Notes: a model not told the origin generated them from the sequence alone. A stretch of DNA of 64,000 nt from an uncultured Bacteroidota bacterium (GCA_937920105.1 CALETH010000028.1:1-64000), one strand, 5' to 3'; counted from the stretch's first letter, positions 35,476-44,201 are shown. Numbers and translations: made by a program.

Positions 35476-37086
35476 ATGAAATCACCTATCACAATAGAAG
35501 AAATACAATCCAACGCACTATTTACCAATAGTAACGATGTCGATTTTTCTTCTCTCATTTCTCATATCACAAAAAAAGAATTTCCTCCACATTCAATCAT
35601 TGATATTGATAAAAATATTTATCTTATCCTCAAAGGAAAAATTAAAATTTCTAAAAACATCAATTCAACAATTGAAATAACTTTATCTACTTTAAACAAA
35701 AATGATTTTTTTGGTGAAGCAGAAATTCTTGGACAGCATACCCGTTCTACAAAAATCACAGCAATAGAAAACACTACCCTTGCAGTACTTCCTCAAAAAT
35801 ATTTTGATGAAATAATGTCCACCAATAGAACCGTTGCTTCAAATGTGTTAAAAAATATTATTCAATATCCAGCATTAGTAGAAGAAACTATTGCAAAAGA
35901 AATAGAACATACTATTGCATTTTCTCAACAACACATTAACAAACTCAATCTCTTAATTGAAGCAGCAAAATCCATCAACTCAATTTTAGACTTAGATAAA
36001 CTTCTTTCTGTTATTTTAGAAACGGCAATAAAATCCATCCACGCTGATAGAGGAACTCTTTACGTAGTAGATGAAGATAAAAAAGAAATTTGGTCAAAAA
36101 TTTTGCGTGGAAAAGAATTAGTAGAAATACGCCTTCCATTAGGAAAAGGATTAGCAGGGTACGTTGCAGAAACTGGAGAAATAATTAATATTCCCGATGT
36201 GTATCAAGATTCACGTTTCAATCCTGACATAGATAAGAAATCCGGATACAAAACAACAAACATGCTTTGTATGCCAATGAAAAATCGTGAAGGAAAAATT
36301 ATTGGCGTATTTCAACTATTAAATAAAAAGAATGAGCCATTTAATAAATCCGACGAAGATTTTATTACTGCACTTTCCACACATGCCTCTATTGCTATTG
36401 AAAATTCCAAACTTGCACAAGCAATGGTGAATAATGAACGACTTTCTGCTGTAGGAAGAATGGCAAACACTATTATTCATGATATAAAAAATCCCATGAG
36501 TACTTTACGCCTTTACGCACAAGCAATCAAACAAAAAGCAAATAATGATTCCGCAAAATTAGCGGATGAAATTATTCGTCAGGTTGACCGTTTTGTTACC
36601 ATGACTCAAGAAATTTTGGATTTTAGCAGAGGCGTTAGTTCTACGAATATAGAAGAAGTGGATTTAAATGAAATAATGGAAAGCGTACTAACATTTTTAG
36701 AAAAAGATTTAACCAAAAAGAATATTACTCTTACAAAAAATTTAAAGCACAATGGTACCGTAAAAATTGACCAAGAAAAAATGATTCGTGTTTTCTATAA
36801 TATCGCCAGCAATGCAGCAGATGCAATGAGTGGTGGAGGTAACCTTTCTGTAGAAACCAATAAAAGTAAGAATTATATAACTATTTCTTTTACTGATACC
36901 GGAAGTGGAATGCCTGAGGAAATTAAAAAGAAAATTTTTGAACCTTTTATTACTTATGGAAAAAAACACGGGACAGGTTTAGGAATGGCAATTGTAAAAA
37001 AAATTATGGATGACCACAACGGAAAAATTGAAATTGAAAGCGAACTTGGCAAAGGAACAACGATTACTCTTTATCTACCTATATAA
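35476..37086 (+). CDS. cNMP-binding/GAF sensor histidine kinase
   Basis: A 536-residue soluble kinase. Residues about 15-140 are a cyclic-nucleotide-binding-like beta roll (FPPHSIIDIDKNIYLILKGK, NDFFGEAEILGQHTRSTKIT); 155-315 a GAF domain (SILDLDKLLSVILETAIKSI, LPLGKGLAGYVAETGE); 325-400 HisKA with phosphoacceptor in NTIIHDIKNPMSTLRLY; 415-536 HATPase_c with N box NIASNAADAM, G1 FTDTGSGMPEE and G2 HGTGLGMAIVKKI. No membrane helix. No response regulator lies nearby, so it is an orphan; the divergent phosphatase is a possible partner. Confidence 0.92.
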   Translation: MKSPITIEEIQSNALFTNSNDVDFSSLISHITKKEFPPHSIIDIDKNIYLILKGKIKISKNINSTIEITLSTLNKNDFFGEAEILGQHTRSTKITAIENTTLAVLPQKYFDEIMSTNRTVASNVLKNIIQYPALVEETIAKEIEHTIAFSQQHINKLNLLIEAAKSINSILDLDKLLSVILETAIKSIHADRGTLYVVDEDKKEIWSKILRGKELVEIRLPLGKGLAGYVAETGEIINIPDVYQDSRFNPDIDKKSGYKTTNMLCMPMKNREGKIIGVFQLLNKKNEPFNKSDEDFITALSTHASIAIENSKLAQAMVNNERLSAVGRMANTIIHDIKNPMSTLRLYAQAIKQKANNDSAKLADEIIRQVDRFVTMTQEILDFSRGVSSTNIEEVDLNEIMESVLTFLEKDLTKKNITLTKNLKHNGTVKIDQEKMIRVFYNIASNAADAMSGGGNLSVETNKSKNYITISFTDTGSGMPEEIKKKIFEPFITYGKKHGTGLGMAIVKKIMDDHNGKIEIESELGKGTTITLYLPI

Positions 37087-37896
37087 TTATCTCCATTTCC
37101 ATTTTCTCCAAATTTTTATAAGACTATGAAGATGAAGAATGGTAAAAACAATTTTCATTTGCACACGAAAAAATCGTAAAAGAAAAAAATATTGTGCTTG
37201 AAAATTCCATAATGAATTTATGGATAATGCTTTTTTCACTTCTTTCAAAGTCTCCTTTTCATACTTTCCAGAAGCACCGCTACCACTCATATACACTAAT
37301 GGAAACTCTTGTAGATAAAAACCTTTCTCTGCAAAATTCGGACTTTTTTTAAAAATTCTACAGAACAATTCATAATCCATCGCATAACGAAAATTTACAT
37401 CATAAGTACCAAATCCTTGATACACTGTTTTTCGAAAAAACATTGTGGGATGATTATAAGGCATTGCTTTTTCAATTGAACACAATAATGGTTTTCTTCG
37501 ATTAGAACCATACACAAAATCTTCAAAAAAAATATCCCCATGAACAAATAAAACATTGGGATTAGAAAATGCTTCTACTACCTTTTGCAAAACATTTTCA
37601 TTATAATACCAATCATCACTATTGAGAATTGCAATAATATCACCAGAAGAATTTTTTATTCCCTTATTAAAAGCATCAGCAATACCATTATCTTTTTCTG
37701 AAATAATTTTTAATGTATCAAATTTTCCACTTTCACTATAGAGTTTTTTTACAATAGAAAGCGTTGCATCACTACTCATATTATCAACAATGATATGTTC
37801 AAAATTTGAATAACTTTGACTTATAATAGAGTGAATATTGCGAGCAATTGTTTTTTCAGAATTATAGGTTGGAGTAATAAGAGAAATTTTTAACAT
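37087..37896 (-). CDS. family 2 glycosyltransferase
   Basis: A 269-residue GT-A glycosyltransferase: ISLITPTYNSEKTIARNI binds the nucleotide, LNSDDWYYNENVL carries the metal-binding DD at residues 94-95, and the acceptor region NHPTMFFRKTVY then FRYAMDYELFCRI follows the WcaA-like pattern. The last ~45 residues are basic and hydrophobic (FFLLRFFRVQMKIVF) and may touch the membrane. It likely adds sugars to a surface polysaccharide. Its stop abuts that of the histidine kinase gene, and its start is 16 bp from a divergent GT4 gene. Confidence 0.88.
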   Translation of the reverse strand: MLKISLITPTYNSEKTIARNIHSIISQSYSNFEHIIVDNMSSDATLSIVKKLYSESGKFDTLKIISEKDNGIADAFNKGIKNSSGDIIAILNSDDWYYNENVLQKVVEAFSNPNVLFVHGDIFFEDFVYGSNRRKPLLCSIEKAMPYNHPTMFFRKTVYQGFGTYDVNFRYAMDYELFCRIFKKSPNFAEKGFYLQEFPLVYMSGSGASGKYEKETLKEVKKALSINSLWNFQAQYFFLLRFFRVQMKIVFTILHLHSLIKIWRKWKWR

Positions 37897-37912
37897 AATC
37901 GCTAATAATGTA

Positions 37913-39088
37913 ATGAATAATACAATAAAGAAAAATGTTCTCTGTCTCTCTGTGATGGAAAATTGGGGCGGTGGTGAAGAATTTCTTCTTCACCTTAATC
38001 ACAACGTTAAAGATTTTCATTGTATTATTGTAACTCCGGAAGGTGAAACATCCAAAAAATTTCAAGAAAATGAAGTTGATTACATCATTCTCAACAGCAT
38101 AAAAAAAATTTATAGAAAAGAAAATCAATGGAAATTTAGTGAAAAACTGTTTTTATGTTGGAATATTTTCTGTTCAATCCCTCAATTATTATGGATTATA
38201 TATTCAAGAAACATTTCCTGCATTCTCCTTAACGGAAATTTTGCCGGATTGTTTGGAATAATTCCTGGAATTCTCAGCAGAAAAAAAATACTATCCATTC
38301 AACATCTCATATATGAAAAAAAATCTCCTGACATAAAATTTCTTTCTATTATAAACCATTTCGCTCATCAATGCGTTTGCGTTTCTCACGCTGTGTTAGA
38401 AAATATTTCTGTTTTATTGAGGAAAAAATTTCGTCCATCAAAATATACAGTCATCCATAATGGTATTTCCCTTCCACCAAAAAAATCACAAAAAAAATAT
38501 TATACTATTGTAAGAATTGGAATTATTGGCTCCATTATTAGAACAAAAGGAATTGATATAATTATAGAATGTGTTGGAAAAATCAAAAAAAATAATCCAG
38601 AATTATCATTAGAAGTTTTATTATTTGGAAATGTAAGAGATAGTGAAGATTCGAGAAAATATCAACGAGAACTCAAAAACCAAATACAATTTGGAAATTT
38701 AGAAAATATTGTTCATTGGCAAGGATATGCGGATTCAAAAGAAAAAATGTATTCAAATGTAGATATTGTTGTAAATTATTCACAAGTGCCAGAATCATTT
38801 TCACTTGTTGTAGCAGAAGCGATGGTACATAAAAAAATTGTCATTGCAGCAAATATTGGAGGACCAAAAGAAATTATTACCAATAAACAAAACGGATTTC
38901 TTGTTGAACCAAATAATCCACAATTATTACAAAATATTTTAGAATATTGTATTCAAAATATTTATTCTGCAGAATTTGAAAAAATACGAGAATATGCATA
39001 CACCACAATAAAAAATAATTTTTCTATAGAACAATTTGCTTTGAATTATAATAAACTTTTTCATCAACTGATAAATTTCCTTAAATAA
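37913..39088 (+). CDS. family 4 glycosyltransferase
   Basis: A 391-residue GT-B enzyme. N-terminal Rossmann half includes LCLSVMENWGGGEEFLLHL; the C-terminal half has IGIIGSIIRTKGIDIIIECV and the retaining GT4 signature PESFSLVVAEAMVHKKIVIA...GGPKEII with the two conserved Glu residues about 8 apart. It would transfer a sugar from a nucleotide donor to a polysaccharide or lipid intermediate, probably together with the adjacent GT2; no other polysaccharide genes are in the window. Codons are very AT-rich with many Ile/Lys/Asn. Confidence 0.88.
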   Translation: MNNTIKKNVLCLSVMENWGGGEEFLLHLNHNVKDFHCIIVTPEGETSKKFQENEVDYIILNSIKKIYRKENQWKFSEKLFLCWNIFCSIPQLLWIIYSRNISCILLNGNFAGLFGIIPGILSRKKILSIQHLIYEKKSPDIKFLSIINHFAHQCVCVSHAVLENISVLLRKKFRPSKYTVIHNGISLPPKKSQKKYYTIVRIGIIGSIIRTKGIDIIIECVGKIKKNNPELSLEVLLFGNVRDSEDSRKYQRELKNQIQFGNLENIVHWQGYADSKEKMYSNVDIVVNYSQVPESFSLVVAEAMVHKKIVIAANIGGPKEIITNKQNGFLVEPNNPQLLQNILEYCIQNIYSAEFEKIREYAYTTIKNNFSIEQFALNYNKLFHQLINFLK

Positions 39089-39096
39089 AATCAACA

Positions 39097-39148
39097 TCAT
39101 TCCCGCACGTTCCTGACCTGTCGTCAGGACAGGTTTTAGCGGGAATCC
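39097..39148. repeat. compound REP-like palindrome
   Basis: Outer arms ATTCCCGC (39099-39106) and GCGGGAAT (39139-39146) enclose a second inverted repeat, ACCTGTC/GACAGGT (39116-39122, 39128-39134). An insertion of one palindrome into the loop of another would give this structure. Lies between the GT4 gene and nadD. Confidence 0.8.
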
Positions 39149-39169
39149 ATATACAAAATTTATTTTACC

Positions 39170-39745
39170 ATGAACATCGGAATTTTCGGCGGAACATTTA
39201 ATCCACCACACATCGGACATTTACTTGCTGCACAATCAGTACTAGAGCAAGGACAATTAGATAAAATTATTTTTGTTCCATCCTACATCACACCACATAA
39301 AAATAATGGAGAAGAAATTCTGGCACACCACCGTTTAACAATGACAAAACTTGCAATTCAAGAAAATCTATCATTTGAATGTTCAGATATCGAAATTCAA
39401 AAACAAGGAACATCCTATACCTATCAAACATTAGAATATTTTCAACAACAATATCCAGCAGCAAAATTTTTTCTCATTATTGGAATAGATAATTTTATTA
39501 CATTTGAGCAATGGAAATTTCCAGAAAAAATTTTAAAAATGGCAACTCTTCTTGTTATAAACCGTCCACCAAAACAAACAATTCCCATAACAAAAATTCC
39601 GGCAAAACACATACTCATTCCAGATATTGAAATTTCATCCACAACCATTCGCAGCCGTGTAAAAAACAATCTCCCCATTCGATATTATGTGACCCCAAAA
39701 GTAGAAGAATACATTATTAAAAACTTACTCTATAACTATGATTAA
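39170..39745 (+). CDS. nadD: nicotinate-nucleotide adenylyltransferase
   Basis: A 191-residue nucleotidyltransferase that joins nicotinate mononucleotide and ATP to form deamido-NAD. GIFGGTFNPPHIGHLLAAQ (residues 4-22) has the (H/T)xxH site; KIIFVPSYITPHKN is the substrate loop and ISSTTIRSRVKNNLPIRYYV the terminal ISSTxIR motif. nadA, another gene of the same pathway, is at the far end of this window but not linked. Confidence 0.94.
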   Translation: MNIGIFGGTFNPPHIGHLLAAQSVLEQGQLDKIIFVPSYITPHKNNGEEILAHHRLTMTKLAIQENLSFECSDIEIQKQGTSYTYQTLEYFQQQYPAAKFFLIIGIDNFITFEQWKFPEKILKMATLLVINRPPKQTIPITKIPAKHILIPDIEISSTTIRSRVKNNLPIRYYVTPKVEEYIIKNLLYNYD

Positions 39746-40063
39746 ATGATGTGTATGATGGAATGAAGTAGTTGAGTAGTGAAGTAGATGAGTGGATGAG
39801 ATAACTAAAACCTTTAGGATTTCTGAATACTTCATTGATAATTGTTCATTGATAATTGAATTTTTGTTTGCACGCTTTTTGTGTCCCGTGCTTTTTACGG
39901 GATTTGTTTATATATTTAACCATGATTAAAAGATTTGGAAGATTACCATGATTTTTATATTCATAGTAAATTTTCTGAGTACTCATTACTGACAACTGAT
40001 TACTTTTTTCTTAATTCATAATTCTTACTTTTTTTACTCACTTAATTTTAAAGGATAATATCG
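39746..40063. other. 318-bp non-coding stretch packed with short-period repeats
   Basis: No gene seen. In order: octamer array of TAGNTGAG-type units (39761-39800, five units); heptamer array alternating TTCATTG and ATAATTG (39831-39858); a 6-bp hairpin TCCCGT/ACGGGA (39884-39902); nonamer array of CATGATTAA-type units (39921-39955, one unit 8 bp); heptamer array CTGANTA family (39975-40002); then a TTCTTA-like stretch and an AAAGGATAA ribosome-binding region before the next gene. It is the clearest example of the repeat mosaic. Confidence 0.75.
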
Positions 40064-41893
40064 ATGAAAAAACTCACCCTCGCACTCTTCTTGTGCACCA
40101 CCTTCGCCCTCTACGCACAAAACGGACCAGGCGGCATTGGCAAAACTGATGGCTCTTCCCCAGGACTTACTTTATGGTTAGATGCTGCAGACACAAGTAC
40201 TATTACACTTATTAGCGATAGTGTTTCTCAATGGAGAGATAAAAGCGGAAAAACCAATCACACCTCTTCCATTGCAGGAAGTCGCCCTCTCTACCAAACC
40301 AATAAATTTAATGAATTACCGGCAATACGGTTTGGCAGTGGGGGACTTTCAACTTATTTACAAACAACAAATAATTTACCTCTTGATAATGCCACAATTT
40401 TTATTGTGTATAGAGATACACTACCCACAAATCTTACTGAACAATTAATTTCTTGTGGAACCAATACTTTAGGATTTTTTGCTAGATTAACTGGAGGTAA
40501 TAATAATGTAGTAGGTTCTTTTTCGTCAGCCACAGGAATAACAGCAACATTTTCTCGTCCTGATACATCACACATATTTATGCTACGACGGAATGGTACA
40601 ACACAAGATATTTGGGGAGATGGACTTCAAAAAGTATCAACAAGTTCTGGCAGTGTGGCTACAACATCTTCTTCTCCATTGAGAATAGGTTATAGTAGTG
40701 TTAATACTTCTCCTTTTAACGGTTGGATAAAAGAAATCATCATCTACAACTACGCACTCAACGAAGCCGAACGTGCTTTAGTAGAAAACTACCTCTCCGC
40801 AAAATGGAACATCCCACTTATGGCTAATGATATTTATAGTGGAGATAATTCTGGTTATGATTTTAATGTTGCAGGAATTTATCTTTATAACCGAGCGTTT
40901 AATTCTTTAAATGTTGCAACTTCCGATGGGCTTACTATACGTAATAGTACATTTTTTTATGCGGACAATGACTACATTACATTTGGACATCAACAAAGTG
41001 GTATAAATAGTGTTATTGATGTAATGATAGACCAAGGAAATGCAACCAAATGTTGGTCAAGAAATTGGTCAATCACAAAAAATAGTCCCGACCCAACTTC
41101 AGATAGACTCATTGATATAGTATTTGATTTTAGTGATGCAGGAATGAATATTACACCAAGTGGAACATATTATCTTCTTAAATCCAGTGATGGTACAACA
41201 TGGTCAGAAGTTGCAAACCATTCTACCATACAAAATGTAGACCAAGTATTTTTTAATAATATAGAGTCAAGCAACTTTCCCACAGGAACTATTATCACCA
41301 TCGGAGCAAGTAGTGCAACAGCACTTCCAGTTACACTCACCTCATTTACCGTAACACTGCAAAACAATACACCACATCTCCAATGGCAAACTGCAAGTGA
41401 GGTTAATAGCAAAGGGTTTAATGTACAGAGGTCAGAAATCAGTAATCAGAACTCAGTTTGGAAAACAATTGGTTTTGTAGCAAGCAAAAATAGTACATCA
41501 AACTATACACAAAACTATAGTTTTATAGATAAATCTGCAATGAGTGGAAAAAATACCTACCGTCTCCAACAAATAGATAACGATGGAAAAACTCAATACA
41601 GCCAAGAATATTCTATCACTGTTGTACCAGGTGAGTATTTTGTTTCTGAAAGTTATCCAAACCCATTCAATCCAACAACAAGTATCAACTATCAAATACC
41701 AACAAACAATCTGGTAACATTGAAAGTCTATAATTTACTCGGAGAAGAAATTGCAACATTAGTGAATGAAGAAAAACCCGCAGGAACATACAACGTCAAC
41801 TTTGATGGCAGTTCACTTCCCAGTGGAATGTATTTCTACAAACTCAATGCTGGTAAGTTTTCTGAAACCAAAAAAATGATGTTGTTGAAGTAG
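40064..41893 (+). CDS. T9SS-sorted LamG/concanavalin-like protein
   Basis: A 609-residue secreted protein: signal peptide (MKKLTLALFLCTTFALYAQ), LamG-type domain (residues about 28-245: GLTLWLDAADTSTI, SQWRDKSGKTNHT, GWIKEIIIYNYALNEAERAL), a second beta-rich region (about 250-420), a fibronectin-like segment (425-525) and a C-terminal type A sorting domain with SYPNPFNPTTSINYQIP. It is probably surface-bound and may bind carbohydrate. Short GC-richer blocks near codons 1-27 and 225-250 contrast with the AT-rich remainder. Residues about 457-466 are encoded by a heptamer array. A GCAA-loop terminator follows. Confidence 0.9.
   Translation: MKKLTLALFLCTTFALYAQNGPGGIGKTDGSSPGLTLWLDAADTSTITLISDSVSQWRDKSGKTNHTSSIAGSRPLYQTNKFNELPAIRFGSGGLSTYLQTTNNLPLDNATIFIVYRDTLPTNLTEQLISCGTNTLGFFARLTGGNNNVVGSFSSATGITATFSRPDTSHIFMLRRNGTTQDIWGDGLQKVSTSSGSVATTSSSPLRIGYSSVNTSPFNGWIKEIIIYNYALNEAERALVENYLSAKWNIPLMANDIYSGDNSGYDFNVAGIYLYNRAFNSLNVATSDGLTIRNSTFFYADNDYITFGHQQSGINSVIDVMIDQGNATKCWSRNWSITKNSPDPTSDRLIDIVFDFSDAGMNITPSGTYYLLKSSDGTTWSEVANHSTIQNVDQVFFNNIESSNFPTGTIITIGASSATALPVTLTSFTVTLQNNTPHLQWQTASEVNSKGFNVQRSEISNQNSVWKTIGFVASKNSTSNYTQNYSFIDKSAMSGKNTYRLQQIDNDGKTQYSQEYSITVVPGEYFVSESYPNPFNPTTSINYQIPTNNLVTLKVYNLLGEEIATLVNEEKPAGTYNVNFDGSSLPSGMYFYKLNAGKFSETKKMMLLK
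41432..41459. repeat. heptamer array inside a coding region
   Basis: Four exact 7-bp units each beginning TCAG (TCAGAAA, TCAGTAA, then two more) at 41432-41459, in frame inside the T9SS protein. It encodes SEISNQNSV where the sister protein at 25123 has an unrelated loop. Confidence 0.8.
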
Positions 41894-41896
41894 TAT

Positions 41897-41932
41897 CATG
41901 ATTTTTAGGATTACAAGATTTATCATGATTGT
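41897..41932. repeat. nonamer array
   Basis: Four 9-bp units starting CATGATTTT, TAGGATTAC at 41897, same family as 39921-39955. Begins 4 nt after the stop of the T9SS gene. Confidence 0.7.
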
Positions 41933-41936
41933 GTAG

Positions 41937-41968
41937 GAGCGGATGCAAATCCGCTCTTTATTTTTTAG
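41937..41968 (+). terminator. rho-independent terminator with GCAA tetraloop
   Basis: GAGCGGAT-GCAA-ATCCGCTC (41937-41956), followed by TTTATTTTTT. It should end the transcript of the T9SS/LamG gene. Confidence 0.8.
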
Positions 41969-42001
41969 AGACTACAAAAGTTTTAAAAACTTTTGTAGTC
42001 T
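41969..42001. repeat. perfect palindrome, AAGTTTTAAAAACTT core
   Basis: 16-bp perfect arms (AGACTACAAAAGTTTT) around one A; the centre is the reverse complement of the usual TTTTTAAAA core, so this copy is inverted relative to the others. Confidence 0.85.
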
Positions 42002-42011
42002 TGGTAAAACA

Positions 42012-42057
42012 AAACCCTGCCAGATTTTAATTCGCCTGTGGCGAACTGGCAGGGTTT
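42012..42057. repeat. nested inverted repeat
   Basis: Outer 12-bp perfect arms AAACCCTGCCAG (42012-42023) and CTGGCAGGGTTT (42046-42057) enclose a 6-bp stem TTCGCC-TGT-GGCGAA (42031-42045) that directly abuts the outer right arm. The same TTCGCC-3nt-GGCGAA mini-hairpin recurs at 62018. Confidence 0.8.
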
Positions 42058-42076
42058 ATTTTGTTTTTGTTTACGA

Positions 42077-42101
42077 GATTCCTCACTACTCTCGGAATGA
42101 C
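42077..42101. repeat. degenerate REP-like element
   Basis: Keeps the family ends GATTCC and GGAATGAC but the core CTCACTACTCTC no longer pairs well; closest to the element at 53150. Confidence 0.6.
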
Positions 42102-42122
42102 AATCATATAAATACAAAAATT

Positions 42123-42162
42123 CTCATCTACTCCACTACTCATCTACTCAATCACTCACCTC
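42123..42162. repeat. octamer array containing a stop codon
   Basis: Five 8-bp units in phase (CTCATCTA, CTCCACTA and three more). The stop of the acyl-CoA dehydrogenase gene (42156-42158) lies in the fifth unit. Confidence 0.8.
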
Positions 42163-43295
42163 AACAAATTTCTCGCAATAACAATGCGTTGAATTTCTGA
42201 AGTCCCTTCGTAAATTTCTGTAATTTTTGCATCACGCAAATATCTTTCTACATTATACTCACGAATGTATCCATATCCACCATGAATTTGAATTGCTTCC
42301 AAAGCAGATTTCACTGCAGTTTTGGATGCGTATAATTTTGCCATCGCTGCTTGTTGAGAATAATTTTTTCCTGCATCTTTTAAAATTGCTGCTTGGTACA
42401 CTAACATTCGTGACGCTTCTATTTCTGTTGCCATATCGGCAATTTTAAATTGTATTGCTTGAAGATGTGCAATTGGTTGGTCAAACGCTTTTCGCTGTTT
42501 AGAATAATTTATGGAAGCATCCAAACATGCTTGAGCAATTCCAAGTGCTTGTGAACCAATACCAATGCGTCCACCATCCAAAGTTTTCATTGCGAACTTA
42601 AAACCAAAACCCTCTTCTCCTATTCTATTGGCAACGGGAACTTTAACATCTTGAAATGCAAGCGAAACGGTATCAGAACTTCGAATTCCTAATTTTTTTT
42701 CTTTCTTTCCAACAGAAAATCCGGGAAAATCTTTTTCTACAATAAATGCACTAATTCCGTGCGAACCTTTGGAAGCATCTGTTGTTGCCATCACTAACGC
42801 ATAATCTGCATTCACACCATTAGTAATCCAATTTTTAATTCCGTTCAAAATATAATAATCACCATCTCGCACTGCTGTAGTTCGTTGATTGGTTGCATCA
42901 CTTCCTGCTTCTGGCTCAGAAAGTGCAAAAGCACCAAGTTTTTTTCCTGATGCTAACGGAACAAGATATTGTTGTTTTTGTTCTTCATTTCCAAATTGAT
43001 TTATTCCATAACACACAAGTGAATTATTAACGGACATAACTACTCCGCAAGAAGCGTCAACACGAGAAATTTCTTCTACAGCAATTGCATAACTGAGCGT
43101 ATCAAGTCCTGCACCACCATATTGTTCAGGAATCATCATTCCCATAAAACCAAGTTCGCCGAGTTTTTTTACGGCTTCATGCGGAAACTCTTCTTTTTCA
43201 TCTCGCACATCCGCAGTTGGTGCGAGTTCATCAACAGCAAATTGACGCGCTGTTTCTCGTATCATTTGTTGCGTTTCTGATAATTGAAATTGCAT
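42156..43295 (-). CDS. acyl-CoA dehydrogenase
   Basis: A 379-residue flavoprotein that oxidises acyl-CoA to 2-enoyl-CoA and passes electrons to ETF. Normal family length; FALSEPEAGSDA and the YILNGIKNWITNG segment are the FAD/substrate blocks, DQPIAHLQAIQFKIADM the helix bundle, and the catalytic Glu is in ITEIYEGTSEIQRIVIARNLL. It best resembles short/branched-chain or butyryl-CoA dehydrogenases. With hbd 900 bp upstream on the same strand it suggests short-chain fatty-acid or butyrate-type metabolism. Confidence 0.92.
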   Translation of the reverse strand: MQFQLSETQQMIRETARQFAVDELAPTADVRDEKEEFPHEAVKKLGELGFMGMMIPEQYGGAGLDTLSYAIAVEEISRVDASCGVVMSVNNSLVCYGINQFGNEEQKQQYLVPLASGKKLGAFALSEPEAGSDATNQRTTAVRDGDYYILNGIKNWITNGVNADYALVMATTDASKGSHGISAFIVEKDFPGFSVGKKEKKLGIRSSDTVSLAFQDVKVPVANRIGEEGFGFKFAMKTLDGGRIGIGSQALGIAQACLDASINYSKQRKAFDQPIAHLQAIQFKIADMATEIEASRMLVYQAAILKDAGKNYSQQAAMAKLYASKTAVKSALEAIQIHGGYGYIREYNVERYLRDAKITEIYEGTSEIQRIVIARNLLR

Positions 43296-43337
43296 AATAC
43301 TTTACAAATTAATGAATAAAATTAATGATTTATTTTT

Positions 43338-44192
43338 CTATATTTTTTGTAATTGTTCTTTTGTCAATTCTTCTTTTCTCACTTCTCTATAATTATCTGG
43401 TTGATACATTACTTGAGCAAAATTTTTTGTAAGTAACTCTGTTTCAATAATTTTACCACTTTCAAATTTTAATGTTTTATTTCGCCAGATTTCGTTTTTT
43501 CTATAAAAATTTTCTTCCACTTTTAAAAACTCATGTTCTTTTTCAAAAACATGATAATTATAGTCCAATTCTGTATTTATTCGCAAATCTCCATCCAAAC
43601 ATTTTTCTGATAACCAAAGATTTATTTGATATGTGTGAGAAGTATTATTAGTAAATTGATAATCAAGATAATTGTAAAATATCGTTGCCCCACTTCCAAA
43701 TGGAAGAACTCTTCCATCGTCAGGAAAAGGGTCAAAACTATAATGGTAACGTTCTACAACTGTTAAAGGACTATGAATAACAAGCCAATGAAGTAAATTA
43801 GAAATCTGACACAAACCTCCACCAATTCCGGGCTTTGCTCTGCCAAAACTTAATTCCATTCCTAAAAGATACCCTTTTCGTTTTGTCGGTAATCCAACCA
43901 ATTTACAAAAAGAAAATGTTTCACCTGGCTTAATTAAAATTCCATTAATTTTTTCTATGGCAATTTTAAGATTGGTAACTTTATTTATTTGTAATTGCAT
44001 ATCTGTTCCGCTCAATTTTCGCAAAAGAACAGATTGATGTTTTTTTATTCTATATGGTAATGATGTTTTTGAAAATTTTGTCGCATATCGCTTTTTTCCA
44101 AAATACCAATGGAGATAACGTCGAATTCTTTTTTCCCAAACAGAAATAAAATATAAAATTGGATGGTACTGACTTAGTAATTTTTTCTGCAT
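43338..44192 (-). CDS. VanW family protein
   Basis: A 284-residue protein with a VanW domain (residues about 60-200): GILIKPGETFSFCKLVG, the GYLLGMELSFGRAKPGIGG block and CQISNLLHWLVIHSPL are diagnostic. The first 45 residues are strongly basic and there is no obvious signal peptide. VanW was first noted in vancomycin-resistance clusters; its function is unknown, with a proposed link to peptidoglycan. No other van-type gene is nearby, so resistance should not be inferred. It lies 9 nt after hbd. Confidence 0.88.
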   Translation of the reverse strand: MQKKLLSQYHPILYFISVWEKRIRRYLHWYFGKKRYATKFSKTSLPYRIKKHQSVLLRKLSGTDMQLQINKVTNLKIAIEKINGILIKPGETFSFCKLVGLPTKRKGYLLGMELSFGRAKPGIGGGLCQISNLLHWLVIHSPLTVVERYHYSFDPFPDDGRVLPFGSGATIFYNYLDYQFTNNTSHTYQINLWLSEKCLDGDLRINTELDYNYHVFEKEHEFLKVEENFYRKNEIWRNKTLKFESGKIIETELLTKNFAQVMYQPDNYREVRKEELTKEQLQKI

Positions 44193-44201
44193 GGTATAAA
44201 A

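Noticed and set aside
39746..40063. Possible CRISPR array or small RNA gene
   Set aside because: Units are only 7-9 bp with no spacers, and no conserved RNA fold was recognised.
43338..44192. Vancomycin resistance gene
   Set aside because: VanW domains are widespread; no vanHAX or regulator genes are present.
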